DNA from: Cellulophaga sp. Hel_I_12 | GTDB taxonomy: Bacteria > Bacteroidota > Bacteroidia > Flavobacteriales > Flavobacteriaceae | Reading direction: 5' to 3' | DNA: 64,000 nucleotides | Assembly: GCF_000799565.1 (NCBI RefSeq) | Contig: NZ_JUHB01000001.1 | Location: 2,359,501 to 2,423,500, forward strand | Shown here: positions 42,064 to 49,976 of the stretch, one piece after another | Numbering within the stretch: the first letter of the stretch is position 1 | Layout of the letters: every line of letters begins with the position of its first letter | Notes under the pieces: generated by a model | The model's database searches: none | What the model saw: only the letters and a program-made list of their open reading frames with translations | What the model was told of the DNA's origin: nothing | Program-made: the position numbers and the translations under genes

Positions 42064-43296
42064 TTAATCAATCAATGCCCTATCGACTGTAGACTTAAAT
42101 TCATTAGCGTAATCAGTTTTTGCTTGCATCAATTGGGTATAGCAGATAACGATTAGATTATGGGTCGGATCTATCCAGAATTTGGTAGACGCGGCACCTC
42201 CCCAACTATATTCACCAGTTTCTAGATGTACCGTACCTGAAAGTCCATGCCCGGTTCCTAAACTGGACTCCGCTTCCTTCGGGAATTGATCGGTCATGAT
42301 CATTTGGGCCGCTTTTTCTGATAAGACACGCTTACCATTCAATTCTCCCTTATTCAAAAGCATTCTACAGAATTTTTCATAATCGGTCAATGTTGAGATG
42401 AGACCTGCGCCACCCAATAATAACTTTGGTGGGTGATCATCGTCTAAAGGAAGTAAATTCTCTCGTGCCTTAATCTTGCCGTTTTCGTCATGGGTATAGT
42501 TTACCGACATCCTGCCTCTTTTTTCTTCAGGTAGGTAAAATGCTGTATCATCCATTTTCAAAGGATCAAAAATGACAGACTTAAAATAAGCATCCAAGGT
42601 TTTACCTGAAATTACCTCTACAATATAACCGGCCACATCTATTCCCAAACCATAGTTATATTTTGTGCCGGGCTGAAACTTTAGGGGTATTGTAGCCAAA
42701 TCTTTGGTCATTTCTGCAAGAGACCAGTCTTGACTCATAAGTTGCCTGGCCGCATAAACAGAATCCGTATAACTCTGTTCCCATCCATAAGGTATTCCAG
42801 AGGTGTGGGTCAATAAATGTCGAATGGTCATTTCATTTTTTTGAGGCTGTGTGCTGTGGTTACCATCCACTTTCTTATAAACAACAGTTTGGGCAAACTC
42901 AGGTATGTATTTAGACACCTTATCGTCTAATTCTAGCTTTCCTTGGTCGTAAAGGGTCATGATGGCTACAGCGGTAATAGGCTTGGTCATTGAGAAAATT
43001 CGGTACAAGGAATTTTCTTGTGTGGGTTTGTTATTGGCGACATCGATCATGCCATAGGTATCATTGTAGATCACTTTACCATCTTTGATTATTCTGACAA
43101 ATGTACCAGGAAGTTTGCCGTCATCTACGTGTTTGTGCAAACGTTGGGTAGCTACGACCAGTGAGTCTGACGATATACCTACTGATTCAGGTGTTGTGGT
43201 ATTGATCTTCGAAAGTGCTCCCGCATTTGTCTTGCAGGAACTGATCAGTAGAACAATTCCAATTCCTAATAAAAGTGTTTTTAGATTTTTTTTCAT
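42064..43296 (-). CDS. Serine hydrolase of the beta-lactamase class C family, lipoprotein
   Basis: 410 residues. The lipobox is LLISSC (Cys21). The class C/EstB-type fold shows in SMTK (Ser102 to Lys105), the strings DDKVSKYIP and LLTHTSGIPYGW, and a second motif KYNYGLG near 212-218, where YxN is expected and YNY is found. The third motif lies near the end (HGLSGTVH or GEYSWGG). Such proteins are usually esterases, D-peptidases or transpeptidase-like rather than true drug-inactivating beta-lactamases. Envelope-anchored. Single gene. A TATTTTTG box lies upstream near 43325-43335. Confidence 0.86.
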   Translation of the reverse strand: MKKNLKTLLLGIGIVLLISSCKTNAGALSKINTTTPESVGISSDSLVVATQRLHKHVDDGKLPGTFVRIIKDGKVIYNDTYGMIDVANNKPTQENSLYRIFSMTKPITAVAIMTLYDQGKLELDDKVSKYIPEFAQTVVYKKVDGNHSTQPQKNEMTIRHLLTHTSGIPYGWEQSYTDSVYAARQLMSQDWSLAEMTKDLATIPLKFQPGTKYNYGLGIDVAGYIVEVISGKTLDAYFKSVIFDPLKMDDTAFYLPEEKRGRMSVNYTHDENGKIKARENLLPLDDDHPPKLLLGGAGLISTLTDYEKFCRMLLNKGELNGKRVLSEKAAQMIMTDQFPKEAESSLGTGHGLSGTVHLETGEYSWGGAASTKFWIDPTHNLIVICYTQLMQAKTDYANEFKSTVDRALID

Positions 43297-43477
43297 TTCA
43301 AAAATGTGTTTCGTGTCAAGTCAAACAAAAATATCAGCATTATTCCCTGTCTTCTTTTAGTTTCAATTTGATACAAGTTATAAAATTACTTTCTTTTTAA
43401 ATTGCCCACAATCTCTAAATATACATACTTAAAAATACAAATTTTCTATATTGGTTTTGTTTTTTGGTTCTTTGCAT

Positions 43478-43548
43478 GTTATAGCTTATAATGAAGCAGA
43501 ACTGCAAGTAGTTGTAAGTAGGCGAGAACTAGCCATTAATTTTATGGG
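43478..43548. repeat. Intergenic element E9, weakly palindromic
   Basis: GTTATAGC at the left edge and CATTAATTTTATGG at the right edge. Arms around TAATG and CATTA pair imperfectly. On the minus strand it starts CACCCCATAAAATTAATGGC, similar to E4. It lies within 30 bases of the YdeI-like gene stop. Confidence 0.4.
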
Positions 43549-43573
43549 GTGTTTCCTGCTAGCTTTTCCACTT

Positions 43574-44164
43574 TCATTTACTGTATTTATCGATTAAACC
43601 TATTCCATCGAGAATTTTATCGGTACATTTTTCAATTCTCGCTTCCCGAGTTTTAGATTGTTTCGCTTGCGAAAAATATAGAAGATAACCTCTTTGTCGT
43701 CCAGGTGTTAAAGCGTAAAACGCAGTTTTTAAATCAGAATTATTATCCAATGCTTTTTTAAATTCAGCTGGCATTTCAAATTCTGAAGTCTTTTTCATTT
43801 TAACTTCTAATCCTGCTTTTTCTGCGTTAATTGCCTCAAATATATAGGTTTTGATTACTTGTTTTAAATCAATTATTTCTTGCAAATTTATGAATCGAAT
43901 TTGGCGAGCAGATTGAACATTTTTAGTTTGTTGAATTAAAATATTATTAGTGTCTTTCAGCAATACTCCTTTGTGGAATAAAAGCGCACAATAATCTTTA
44001 AATCCATGAATTAAAACAATATTGTTTTTCCGAAATGTATAACAAGGAACTCCCCATTTCAATTCTTCGGTTAGTCCACAGTCCAAAACAATAGCTCGAA
44101 GCTTTTTATATTCCTTTTGCCATTTTGTGTCTTTCTCAAAGAACCAATCTACTTTCTGATTCAT
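43574..44164 (-). CDS. YdeI/DUF1801-like protein
   Basis: 196 residues. The first 110 residues fit the DUF1801 fold (ECGLTEELKWGVPCYTF-like string; FKDYCALLFHKG). The C-terminal 80 residues fit the YdeI/OmpD-associated pattern, with EMPAEFKKALDN, AFYALTPGRQRGYLLYFSQA and REARIEKC. Proteins of this make-up are common but their role is unknown. Cytoplasmic. The gene starts 21 bases after the stop of the AlkD-like gene, so the two are probably one transcript. Confidence 0.82.
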   Translation of the reverse strand: MNQKVDWFFEKDTKWQKEYKKLRAIVLDCGLTEELKWGVPCYTFRKNNIVLIHGFKDYCALLFHKGVLLKDTNNILIQQTKNVQSARQIRFINLQEIIDLKQVIKTYIFEAINAEKAGLEVKMKKTSEFEMPAEFKKALDNNSDLKTAFYALTPGRQRGYLLYFSQAKQSKTREARIEKCTDKILDGIGLIDKYSK

Positions 44165-44185
44165 TTAATCACTTTTAAACTTCTA

Positions 44186-44869
44186 TTACTTACTCTTTAT
44201 ATTCTTTAAATTTAAAAAATATTCCCTTGTTTTCTTGTCGAATTTTTCTAGAGCATAACGTAGCGTTATTCTTGACATTTTAGTTGCGTGTTTTTCAAGG
44301 AAAGTTTTTAGCTTTTCTTCATTACGTTTGCCTGCTTCCCCTATCCAACTTCCAACAGCTTTTTGGACATATTCGTTTTTGTCATTTACAAGTATTTCAG
44401 CAATTTTGAAAGTGTCTTCTATTTCGTTTTTTTGGATAAAAAAGTAGGTCCTTACAATTGCTGTTCTTCTTTCCATTGGATTCTCGGATTTTGCCAAATC
44501 GTATAGTGGTTTCGTGTCTTTGCCATATAAATATCCGCCAACCACATAAGGCGCACTTCTGTCTACCAAACCCCAATTATTTATCCACTTATGATTATCA
44601 ATATACGCTCTGTATATTTTTTCTCGTTCCTCATGAGAAGTTTTCTTATTTCTAGCTTTCCAGTCTAGAATTGATACAGCACCAATTCTATGATTATCAT
44701 TTTTATCTTTTAGCAATTTCACTACTTCAATCACTGGAGTTTGCTGATATTCTTTGGCTAAAGAAAATATTTCTCTTTTCGGAATTTCTCCCGAATAATC
44801 TTGTCCGATAATCTCTAAGGTTTCGATGAATTCTTTAGCGGTCATTTTTTTCAGCTTGTAGGTAACCAT
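44186..44869 (-). CDS. DNA alkylation repair (AlkD-like) HEAT-repeat protein
   Basis: 227 residues, mostly helical repeats. NNWGLVDRSAPYV near 97-109 and ERRTAIVRTYFFI near 133-145 are landmarks of the AlkD/AlkC family. In that family a HEAT-like solenoid holds DNA, and Trp and Asp residues help excise alkylated bases. Asp is present in LVDR; the typical WD before LVD is WG here, so activity is uncertain. A second ATG eight codons in (44845) is also possible. Likely cotranscribed with the YdeI-like gene. Confidence 0.75.
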   Translation of the reverse strand: MVTYKLKKMTAKEFIETLEIIGQDYSGEIPKREIFSLAKEYQQTPVIEVVKLLKDKNDNHRIGAVSILDWKARNKKTSHEEREKIYRAYIDNHKWINNWGLVDRSAPYVVGGYLYGKDTKPLYDLAKSENPMERRTAIVRTYFFIQKNEIEDTFKIAEILVNDKNEYVQKAVGSWIGEAGKRNEEKLKTFLEKHATKMSRITLRYALEKFDKKTREYFLNLKNIKSK

Positions 44870-45317
44870 TGAACATAGTTAACTTAAGTGCTATCCCTCT
44901 TTTTTAAAAACCACTAAAATAAAGAAAAAAGCTACTTGAAATTAAGGCTTCACGGAAAAAAGAGGTGTATTCTATAAGCAACCCCAATACTCGAACAGCA
45001 GTACTTTTGGGTTGAAAACCCCATTATAATTGCGCCTTATCGATAAAGGAGAGCCTAGTTAAATGCAAAAAAGCCTGCCTTTTTTAAGACACGCTTTTAG
45101 TATTGGGTATGTTGAAGTGCTTATTTAATCTGAAATGTCAGTTCCAGTGAAACCCTGCAAGAGGTTTTGTATCGAGAACCATGGTAATCGGTAAGGGTTC
45201 TCAATAGTTCCACTGAGCGAAGTAAAAGTACAAATTAGTTTTCCGCTAGCGCTACCCACTAATTCACTCGAACTGACACCTCAACTTGCGCTTGAACTTG
45301 TATGTGTTTTTTGAACT
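44870..45317. other. Intergenic region with nested inverted repeats
   Basis: 448 bases. CCCAATAC (44983-44990) faces GTATTGGG (45100-45107), AAAAAAG/CTTTTTT lies at 45067-45085, and a 143-base element with TGTCAGTTC ends follows (45136-45278). No gene is seen. Confidence 0.55.
45136..45278. repeat. Dispersed repeat element with TGTCAGTTC terminal inverted repeats
   Basis: Ends TGTCAGTTCCAGTG and, inverted, TGTCAGTTCGAGTG match at 13 of 14 bases. Inside lies GAGAACC facing GGTTCTC. The string TATCGAGAACC resembles repeats scattered through flavobacterial genomes. There is no coding frame. It may be a REP- or MITE-like element. Confidence 0.6.
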
Positions 45318-46946
45318 CTATTTTAAAATACTCTTGTATTTCCCAGCATCATTCAGCAGGGCTGTAGCGGTTAAAATGGCTTCGTCATGGCTAAGGTAAT
45401 ATTGAAAAAGGCCTTCGGTGTAGAAATAGCGTTTTACAATTTCATCTTCTAACTGCTTTACGATTTCTTTTTTTGACTTGTCTAAGCCTGTGATTTTTTT
45501 GGTGTTTATTTCGGCTAATAAGCTGCGGTATTTTTCTTGAACACTAGCATCTAACAAATCGCTATCGTTTAAAACCATGGCTTTATTTAAGGCTTTCTCG
45601 GTTTCTGTTTCAAAAGTAAAACCAGAGGTTTTTATATAGTTTTTAAAGCTCTCAAAATCGCTATCGGAGAAGGTAAAATTAGCCACCTCAGCTACTTTAT
45701 TTTTATAGTAAAAATCGGTCGCGAAGTCAAAAATGGCATTTTCTCGCAATAAGGCAGTGGTTAAGGTATTTGTTTTTAAGGCGGTAATTTCTACATCAGG
45801 CAATACCCCACCCCCATCTTGCACTTTTCGCCCATTGCGGGTTTTAAAATCTTGAATATCGGCGGTTTTGGTGGCGTTTCCTGAAGCATCGCGCTGTGTA
45901 TAATCAAGTGACTGTATGCAACGCCCAGAAGGTGTAAAATACCGCGAAATGGTTACTTTAAGCTGGGTGCCATAGGTAAGTTTTAGCGGTCGTTGTACCA
46001 AGCCTTTGCCAAAACTACGGGCACCCATCACTACGGCGCGGTCTAAATCTTGCAAACTCCCTGAAACAATTTCACTGGCCGAGGCACTACTGCCATTCAC
46101 TAAAACCACTAAAGGAATCTCAGTATCTACCGGCTGATTTTTAGTTTTGTATTCTGAATTAAACTTTTTGACTTTCGATTTTGTGGTCACAATCAACTCC
46201 CCCTTAGGCACAAAAATATTGGTCACATTAATCGCCTCAGACAGTAAGCCCCCAGGATTGCCTCTTAGGTCTAATATTATTTTTTCAGCGCCTTCTTTCT
46301 TTAAAGAAATTAAAGCCGCTTTGGTTTGCTCTGATGCTTTTTGGTTGAATTTTGACAGTACAATATAGCCTGTTTTTTCGTTCACCATCTTGTAAAAAGG
46401 CACGGCATCAACTTCAATCGCTTCTCGTGTAATGGTCGTGGTTCCGGTTGCCCCTTGCCGTTTATAGGTGACGTCCACACTGGTGTTATTGGCTCCTTTT
46501 AAAAGTTCACTGGCATTGTCATCAAAGTCACTTACGAGAATATCGCCAATTTTAATAATTTCATCGCCTGCTTTTAAGCCTGCTTTATCGGCGGGGTAGT
46601 TTTTATAGGGCTCTACGATTACTAATTTGTCTTTGTAAGCACGCACAATGGCGCCTATCCCGGAGTATTCGCCTGCGTTGCTAATTTTATAAGCTTCTAC
46701 ATCTTGTTCGTTTAAAAATCGCGTGTAAGGGTCTAAATCTTCCAGCATGTTTTTAATCGCGGTATCCATCAATGCTGCGGGGTTGGTTTCATCCACATAA
46801 TTCATGTTCAACTCTTTAAAAAGCGTGGTGAAAATTTCAATTTGTTTGGCAATTTCAAAAAAATCGCTCTTAAAACTACTCCCAACCACGACAAAGACGA
46901 GGGCTAGAACAGGAATAATAATTTTCTTTTTCAGTATGTTTTTCAT
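45318..46946 (-). CDS. S41 family C-terminal processing protease
   Basis: 542 residues. An N-terminal hydrophobic span anchors it in, or exports it through, the inner membrane. A helical lead (NMNYVDETNPAALMDTAIKN), a PDZ domain (about 90-165, GIGAIVRAY and PADKAGLKAGD), and the S41 core with DLRGNPGG (about 226-233), the Ser nucleophile region GSSASASEI (286-293) and Lys314 in FGKGLVQ follow. These proteases trim or degrade periplasmic proteins at their C termini. The gene lies 84 bases after rnpA on the same strand, probably the same transcript. A near -7 box TATCTTTA is in the gap. Confidence 0.9.
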   Translation of the reverse strand: MKNILKKKIIIPVLALVFVVVGSSFKSDFFEIAKQIEIFTTLFKELNMNYVDETNPAALMDTAIKNMLEDLDPYTRFLNEQDVEAYKISNAGEYSGIGAIVRAYKDKLVIVEPYKNYPADKAGLKAGDEIIKIGDILVSDFDDNASELLKGANNTSVDVTYKRQGATGTTTITREAIEVDAVPFYKMVNEKTGYIVLSKFNQKASEQTKAALISLKKEGAEKIILDLRGNPGGLLSEAINVTNIFVPKGELIVTTKSKVKKFNSEYKTKNQPVDTEIPLVVLVNGSSASASEIVSGSLQDLDRAVVMGARSFGKGLVQRPLKLTYGTQLKVTISRYFTPSGRCIQSLDYTQRDASGNATKTADIQDFKTRNGRKVQDGGGVLPDVEITALKTNTLTTALLRENAIFDFATDFYYKNKVAEVANFTFSDSDFESFKNYIKTSGFTFETETEKALNKAMVLNDSDLLDASVQEKYRSLLAEINTKKITGLDKSKKEIVKQLEDEIVKRYFYTEGLFQYYLSHDEAILTATALLNDAGKYKSILK

Positions 46947-47030
46947 TTTATTTTTTTAAAAATGTTTAGGCGTTGAGCTTAAAATTTAAAGATAACAGAT
47001 GTAATGTTGTAGTGCCATTCCAAACAACGA

Positions 47031-47420
47031 TCAATGCTCAGCAATTTTATCCTTAAATTTTCCCAGCAGCTGCACCATCGCTTTATGCACTTGGGCTGAT
47101 TCTGGCATTTCTTTTCCAAGATACATAATTAACAACGCATAGTTGGCTTGGCTATTGTTAAAAACAATGGCTTTATTTAGCCGATACGCCTCACGCAGTA
47201 CCCTTTTAATCCGATTTCTTTGTACAGCGCTCTTAAACTTTCGTTTCGATACGGTTACGCCCGCTTTTATGGCGACATCTTGTGTGGCCTCTGTTTGTAC
47301 ATACACCATACGCAAAGGATAGTGCATAAGGCTTTTACCCTCTGCAAACAGTTTTTCAAAAAGCTTTTTGCTTTTTAGCTTTTCAGCTCTTGAATAGGTA
47401 AAATTAGCGTTGTCTTCCAC
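47031..47420 (-). CDS. rnpA: Ribonuclease P protein component
   Basis: 129 residues. The protein partner of RNase P RNA, which matures the 5' ends of tRNAs. The family signature RNRIKRVLREAYR is at about 69-81, with AGVTVSKRKFKSAVQ before it. The start codon is GTG at 47418-47420. No in-frame ATG gives a full protein, and the promoter box TATCTTTG lies about 30 bases upstream. rpmH and yidC, partners in many bacteria, are not next to it. The S41 protease gene follows. Confidence 0.93.
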   Translation of the reverse strand: MEDNANFTYSRAEKLKSKKLFEKLFAEGKSLMHYPLRMVYVQTEATQDVAIKAGVTVSKRKFKSAVQRNRIKRVLREAYRLNKAIVFNNSQANYALLIMYLGKEMPESAQVHKAMVQLLGKFKDKIAEH

Positions 47421-47448
47421 GTTGGGGCTTTAAATCGATATGAAATAA

Positions 47449-47456
47449 CAAAGATA
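47449..47456 (-). promoter_or_regulatory. -7 promoter box of rnpA
   Basis: TATCTTTG on the minus strand fits TAnnTTTG exactly and lies 28 bases before the GTG start. No strong -33 TTG was found. Confidence 0.5.
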
Positions 47457-47527
47457 CATTTTCGATGCTTAAACTTTTGTCGGGCTGACTTTTTATTAAC
47501 ATGGGTTTATGCCCCTAAGACGTATTC

Positions 47528-47610
47528 GCCATCCCTACGCAACCGGCAAGCAAAATATGTATCGAGAAGCGGTTGTGCTAGCACAAGGTTCACGATACAA
47601 AATGGATGGC
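47528..47610. repeat. Inverted-repeat element with GCCATCC ends
   Basis: GCCATCC (47528-47534) faces GGATGGC (47604-47610), with GTATCG and CGATAC facing inside. TGTATCGAGAAGCGG inside resembles the core of the element at 45136-45278, so both may belong to one family. Confidence 0.5.
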
Positions 47611-47693
47611 AGGATTTCACTACCAGGGACCTATTTTTTAAGATATTGAAAATCAATTAGATACAAATTCACAATATGTTGAATTTTAAAAAG

Positions 47694-47853
47694 CTCCCCT
47701 CTTTAAAAAAAGAGGGGAATGAATCCGACTTTAGGAGGAGAAAGGGGAGTTTTTTTGATAAAAGTATTCGTATAATTCAAAACTTTACGCTTTCAAACCC
47801 TCCTATTTTTCCACACTTAAGTGGAAAAACCACCTCCCTTTTTCTAAAGGGAG
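47694..47853. repeat. CCCCTC/GAGGGG palindrome cluster
   Basis: CCCCTCTTT pairs with AAAGAGGGG (47696-47717), CTCCCC (47694-47699) faces GGGGAG (47744-47749), and CTCCCTTT pairs with AAAGGGAG (47834-47853). Related strings occur at 59381-59407 and near 61826. Confidence 0.55.
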
Positions 47854-47956
47854 TAGCTTTATTTGATCGAGCTAATATTTTAAAAATGTCATTGTTGACG
47901 GTTGATAATTTTTTTCTTGGGCCTCGACTCGAACTGATAGTTATGCTCAACAAAAA

Positions 47957-47987
47957 AAACCAAGAAACAATAGCGTTCTTGGGTTTT
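47957..47987 (-). terminator. Terminator of the MBL / S8 / M1 gene run
   Basis: The hairpin pairs CCAAGAA with TTCTTGG. On the minus strand it is followed by eight T. It lies 46 bases after the M1 peptidase stop. Confidence 0.85.
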
Positions 47988-48032
47988 AAAATATCTAATG
48001 CTTAAAGCATATAGCTTACAGCCTTCAGCCTT

Positions 48033-49880
48033 TTACTCCTGCTGCCAGGTATTGTTTTCTGCATTTACATCAGCCATTAATTGCGAAGGATCAATCATGA
48101 TTCCTTTTATAGCCGCTAAGGGCTTTTGAAGGACCATCTCATAGGTTGGGTTGGTCCAAGGCCAGTCTTGTAATACTGTGCGTTCTAAATTAGGATACGG
48201 GTTATCTTTTTCACCGCGCATCATTCGTAGCGGTGCATAGAATGTTTCTTGAGTGCCATCTTCATACACCACTAATACATCAATAGGCATCGGCATTTGC
48301 CCAATACGTTCTAATGTAATCTTGGTAGTTTCACCATCAGCGCTCACCGTTTTAATCCCGTAATCGATGGTGTTTGTAGTTCGTGTCCAATCGTTTAAAT
48401 ACCATTCTAACTCCATACCTGAAACCTTTTCAGCACTTCTTTTGATATCGTTTGGCGTTGGGTGTTTAAATTTGAAGTCTTCGAAATATTTTTTAATGGT
48501 TTCCATTAATTTATCTTGACCAATCACATAGCCCAATTGTGATAAAAAGATAGATCCTTTACTGTAGGCCGCAATACTATACGGCGTATTTTCTGCGTAA
48601 CGATCCGCGTGTGTGGTTTGTGGTTGTTCTTTTCCGGAGTTTACTAAATAATAATAGCCTCTATAGGAACCTTCAAAAGGATTCGCTTTTTTCTCACCCA
48701 TATATTCGTTCATGTATAAACCAGATATAAAAGAGGTAAAGCCTTCGTCCATCCATTCGTACTTAGCTTCGTTGGTCGCTAAAATATGCTGAAACCAAGA
48801 ATGTGCTAATTCATGAGCGGTAACACCTACCAAACTACCAAACTTACGCTCGCCAGTAATTAAAGTTCCCATAGCATACTCCATTCCACCATCACCCCCT
48901 TGAATCACCGAATACTGCTCGTAAGGATATTTGCCGATGTTTTTGCCGAAAAAATCCATCATCTCAGCTGTTTTTGGCTGTAGATTTTTCCAATTTTCTG
49001 CAATTTCTGGCTTGTTTTTATAGAAAAAATGAAGCATAGGTCCATTTTCTACTTGTAGTTTATCGTGTACATATTCTGGATCAGCAGCCCACATAAAGTC
49101 GTGTACCATAGGCGCTTTAAAATGCCAAGTAAGGGTTTTCCCTTTTTGCTTTGCTATTTTAGTGCCTGCAGCTTCATAGCCGTGGCCTATTTCTTGTGGA
49201 TTTTGTAAATAGCCTGTTCCCCCAACGGTATACTCTTTATCGATCGTTAATTTTACATCAAAATTACCCCAAACACCATGAAATTCCCTTGCGATGTAAG
49301 GATCCGCATGCCAGCCTTCGAAATCATATTCTGCCATTTTTGGATACCACTGGCTCATAGAAAGTGCTACACCTTCTGAGCTATTACGACCCGATCGTCT
49401 AATTTGTAAAGGTACTTGCCCTTTAAAATTCATCTCGAAAGTAGCTTTACCTCCTGCAGGAATAGGTTCGGCTAATGTGACCACTAAAACAGTACCTTCT
49501 TCACTAAAAGTAACTGGCGTTCCGTTTTGCGAAAGTGAATTAACCTTTAAATACCCTATTTCGTCTGGGCTTAAAGTCGCAATTCTACTTTTATCACCAT
49601 CCATCATTCTTTTATCTGGGTCTGCGATAGTCTGTAAACGCACATCCATTTCGCTACCTGGTTGAAAAGCGTTAAAATACAAATGATAATACACCCTATT
49701 TAATTGTTCGGGAGAATTGTTGGTATAGACCAGTGTTTGTGTCCCTGTATACTGGTAAGTTTTCACATCCATGTTTACATCCATGGAATAGTCAACATGC
49801 TGTTGCCAATAACTCGTGTTTTGTGCTGAAACAGCAACACCTGAAATGGCCATTAAAAACGATAGAAATACTTTTTTCAT
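48033..49880 (-). CDS. Exported M1 family metallopeptidase
   Basis: 615 residues with a signal peptide (MKKVFLSFLMAISGVAVSAQ). The zinc site is complete: HELAH with His356, Glu357 and His360, and Glu379 in MDEGF 18 residues on. The exopeptidase string GGMEYAMGTLI lies before it. The N-terminal beta domain has NRVYYHLYFNAF. M1 enzymes cut single residues from peptide N termini. Being exported, it should act on peptides in the periplasm or outside. It is the last gene of a likely run with the S8 protease (96 bases upstream) and the MBL protein, all ending at one terminator. Confidence 0.92.
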   Translation of the reverse strand: MKKVFLSFLMAISGVAVSAQNTSYWQQHVDYSMDVNMDVKTYQYTGTQTLVYTNNSPEQLNRVYYHLYFNAFQPGSEMDVRLQTIADPDKRMMDGDKSRIATLSPDEIGYLKVNSLSQNGTPVTFSEEGTVLVVTLAEPIPAGGKATFEMNFKGQVPLQIRRSGRNSSEGVALSMSQWYPKMAEYDFEGWHADPYIAREFHGVWGNFDVKLTIDKEYTVGGTGYLQNPQEIGHGYEAAGTKIAKQKGKTLTWHFKAPMVHDFMWAADPEYVHDKLQVENGPMLHFFYKNKPEIAENWKNLQPKTAEMMDFFGKNIGKYPYEQYSVIQGGDGGMEYAMGTLITGERKFGSLVGVTAHELAHSWFQHILATNEAKYEWMDEGFTSFISGLYMNEYMGEKKANPFEGSYRGYYYLVNSGKEQPQTTHADRYAENTPYSIAAYSKGSIFLSQLGYVIGQDKLMETIKKYFEDFKFKHPTPNDIKRSAEKVSGMELEWYLNDWTRTTNTIDYGIKTVSADGETTKITLERIGQMPMPIDVLVVYEDGTQETFYAPLRMMRGEKDNPYPNLERTVLQDWPWTNPTYEMVLQKPLAAIKGIMIDPSQLMADVNAENNTWQQE

Positions 49881-49976
49881 TGGAATAATTTGGTTTAAAG
49901 ATTTAATACTAATTTTTTTAGGCTAAAGAAAAAAGATGCTTTGTATTTTCTTTTCCCTAAGCTCTTGTCTCTTTAG

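Larger units (their letters stand above)
47421..48032. other. Repeat-rich intergenic region between rnpA and M1 peptidase genes
   Basis: 612 bases. From left: rnpA promoter box (47449-47456), a GCCATCC-ended element (47528-47610), CCCCTC/GAGGGG palindromes (47694-47853), and the terminator of the M1 peptidase gene (47957-47987). An open plus-strand frame across these repeats (47676-48005) is judged not to be a gene. Confidence 0.6.

Noticed and set aside
41853..42071. 72-residue minus-strand frame
   Set aside because: It runs through the palindromic element E8 and overlaps both neighbouring genes. No domain is seen.
42064..43296. Calling the serine hydrolase an antibiotic-resistance beta-lactamase
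   Set aside because: The lipoprotein form, the variant YxN motif and the broad family make esterase or peptidase roles more likely.
47676..48005. 109-residue plus-strand frame
   Set aside because: It is made up of CCCCTC palindromes and the M1 gene terminator. The composition is that of repeats, not protein.
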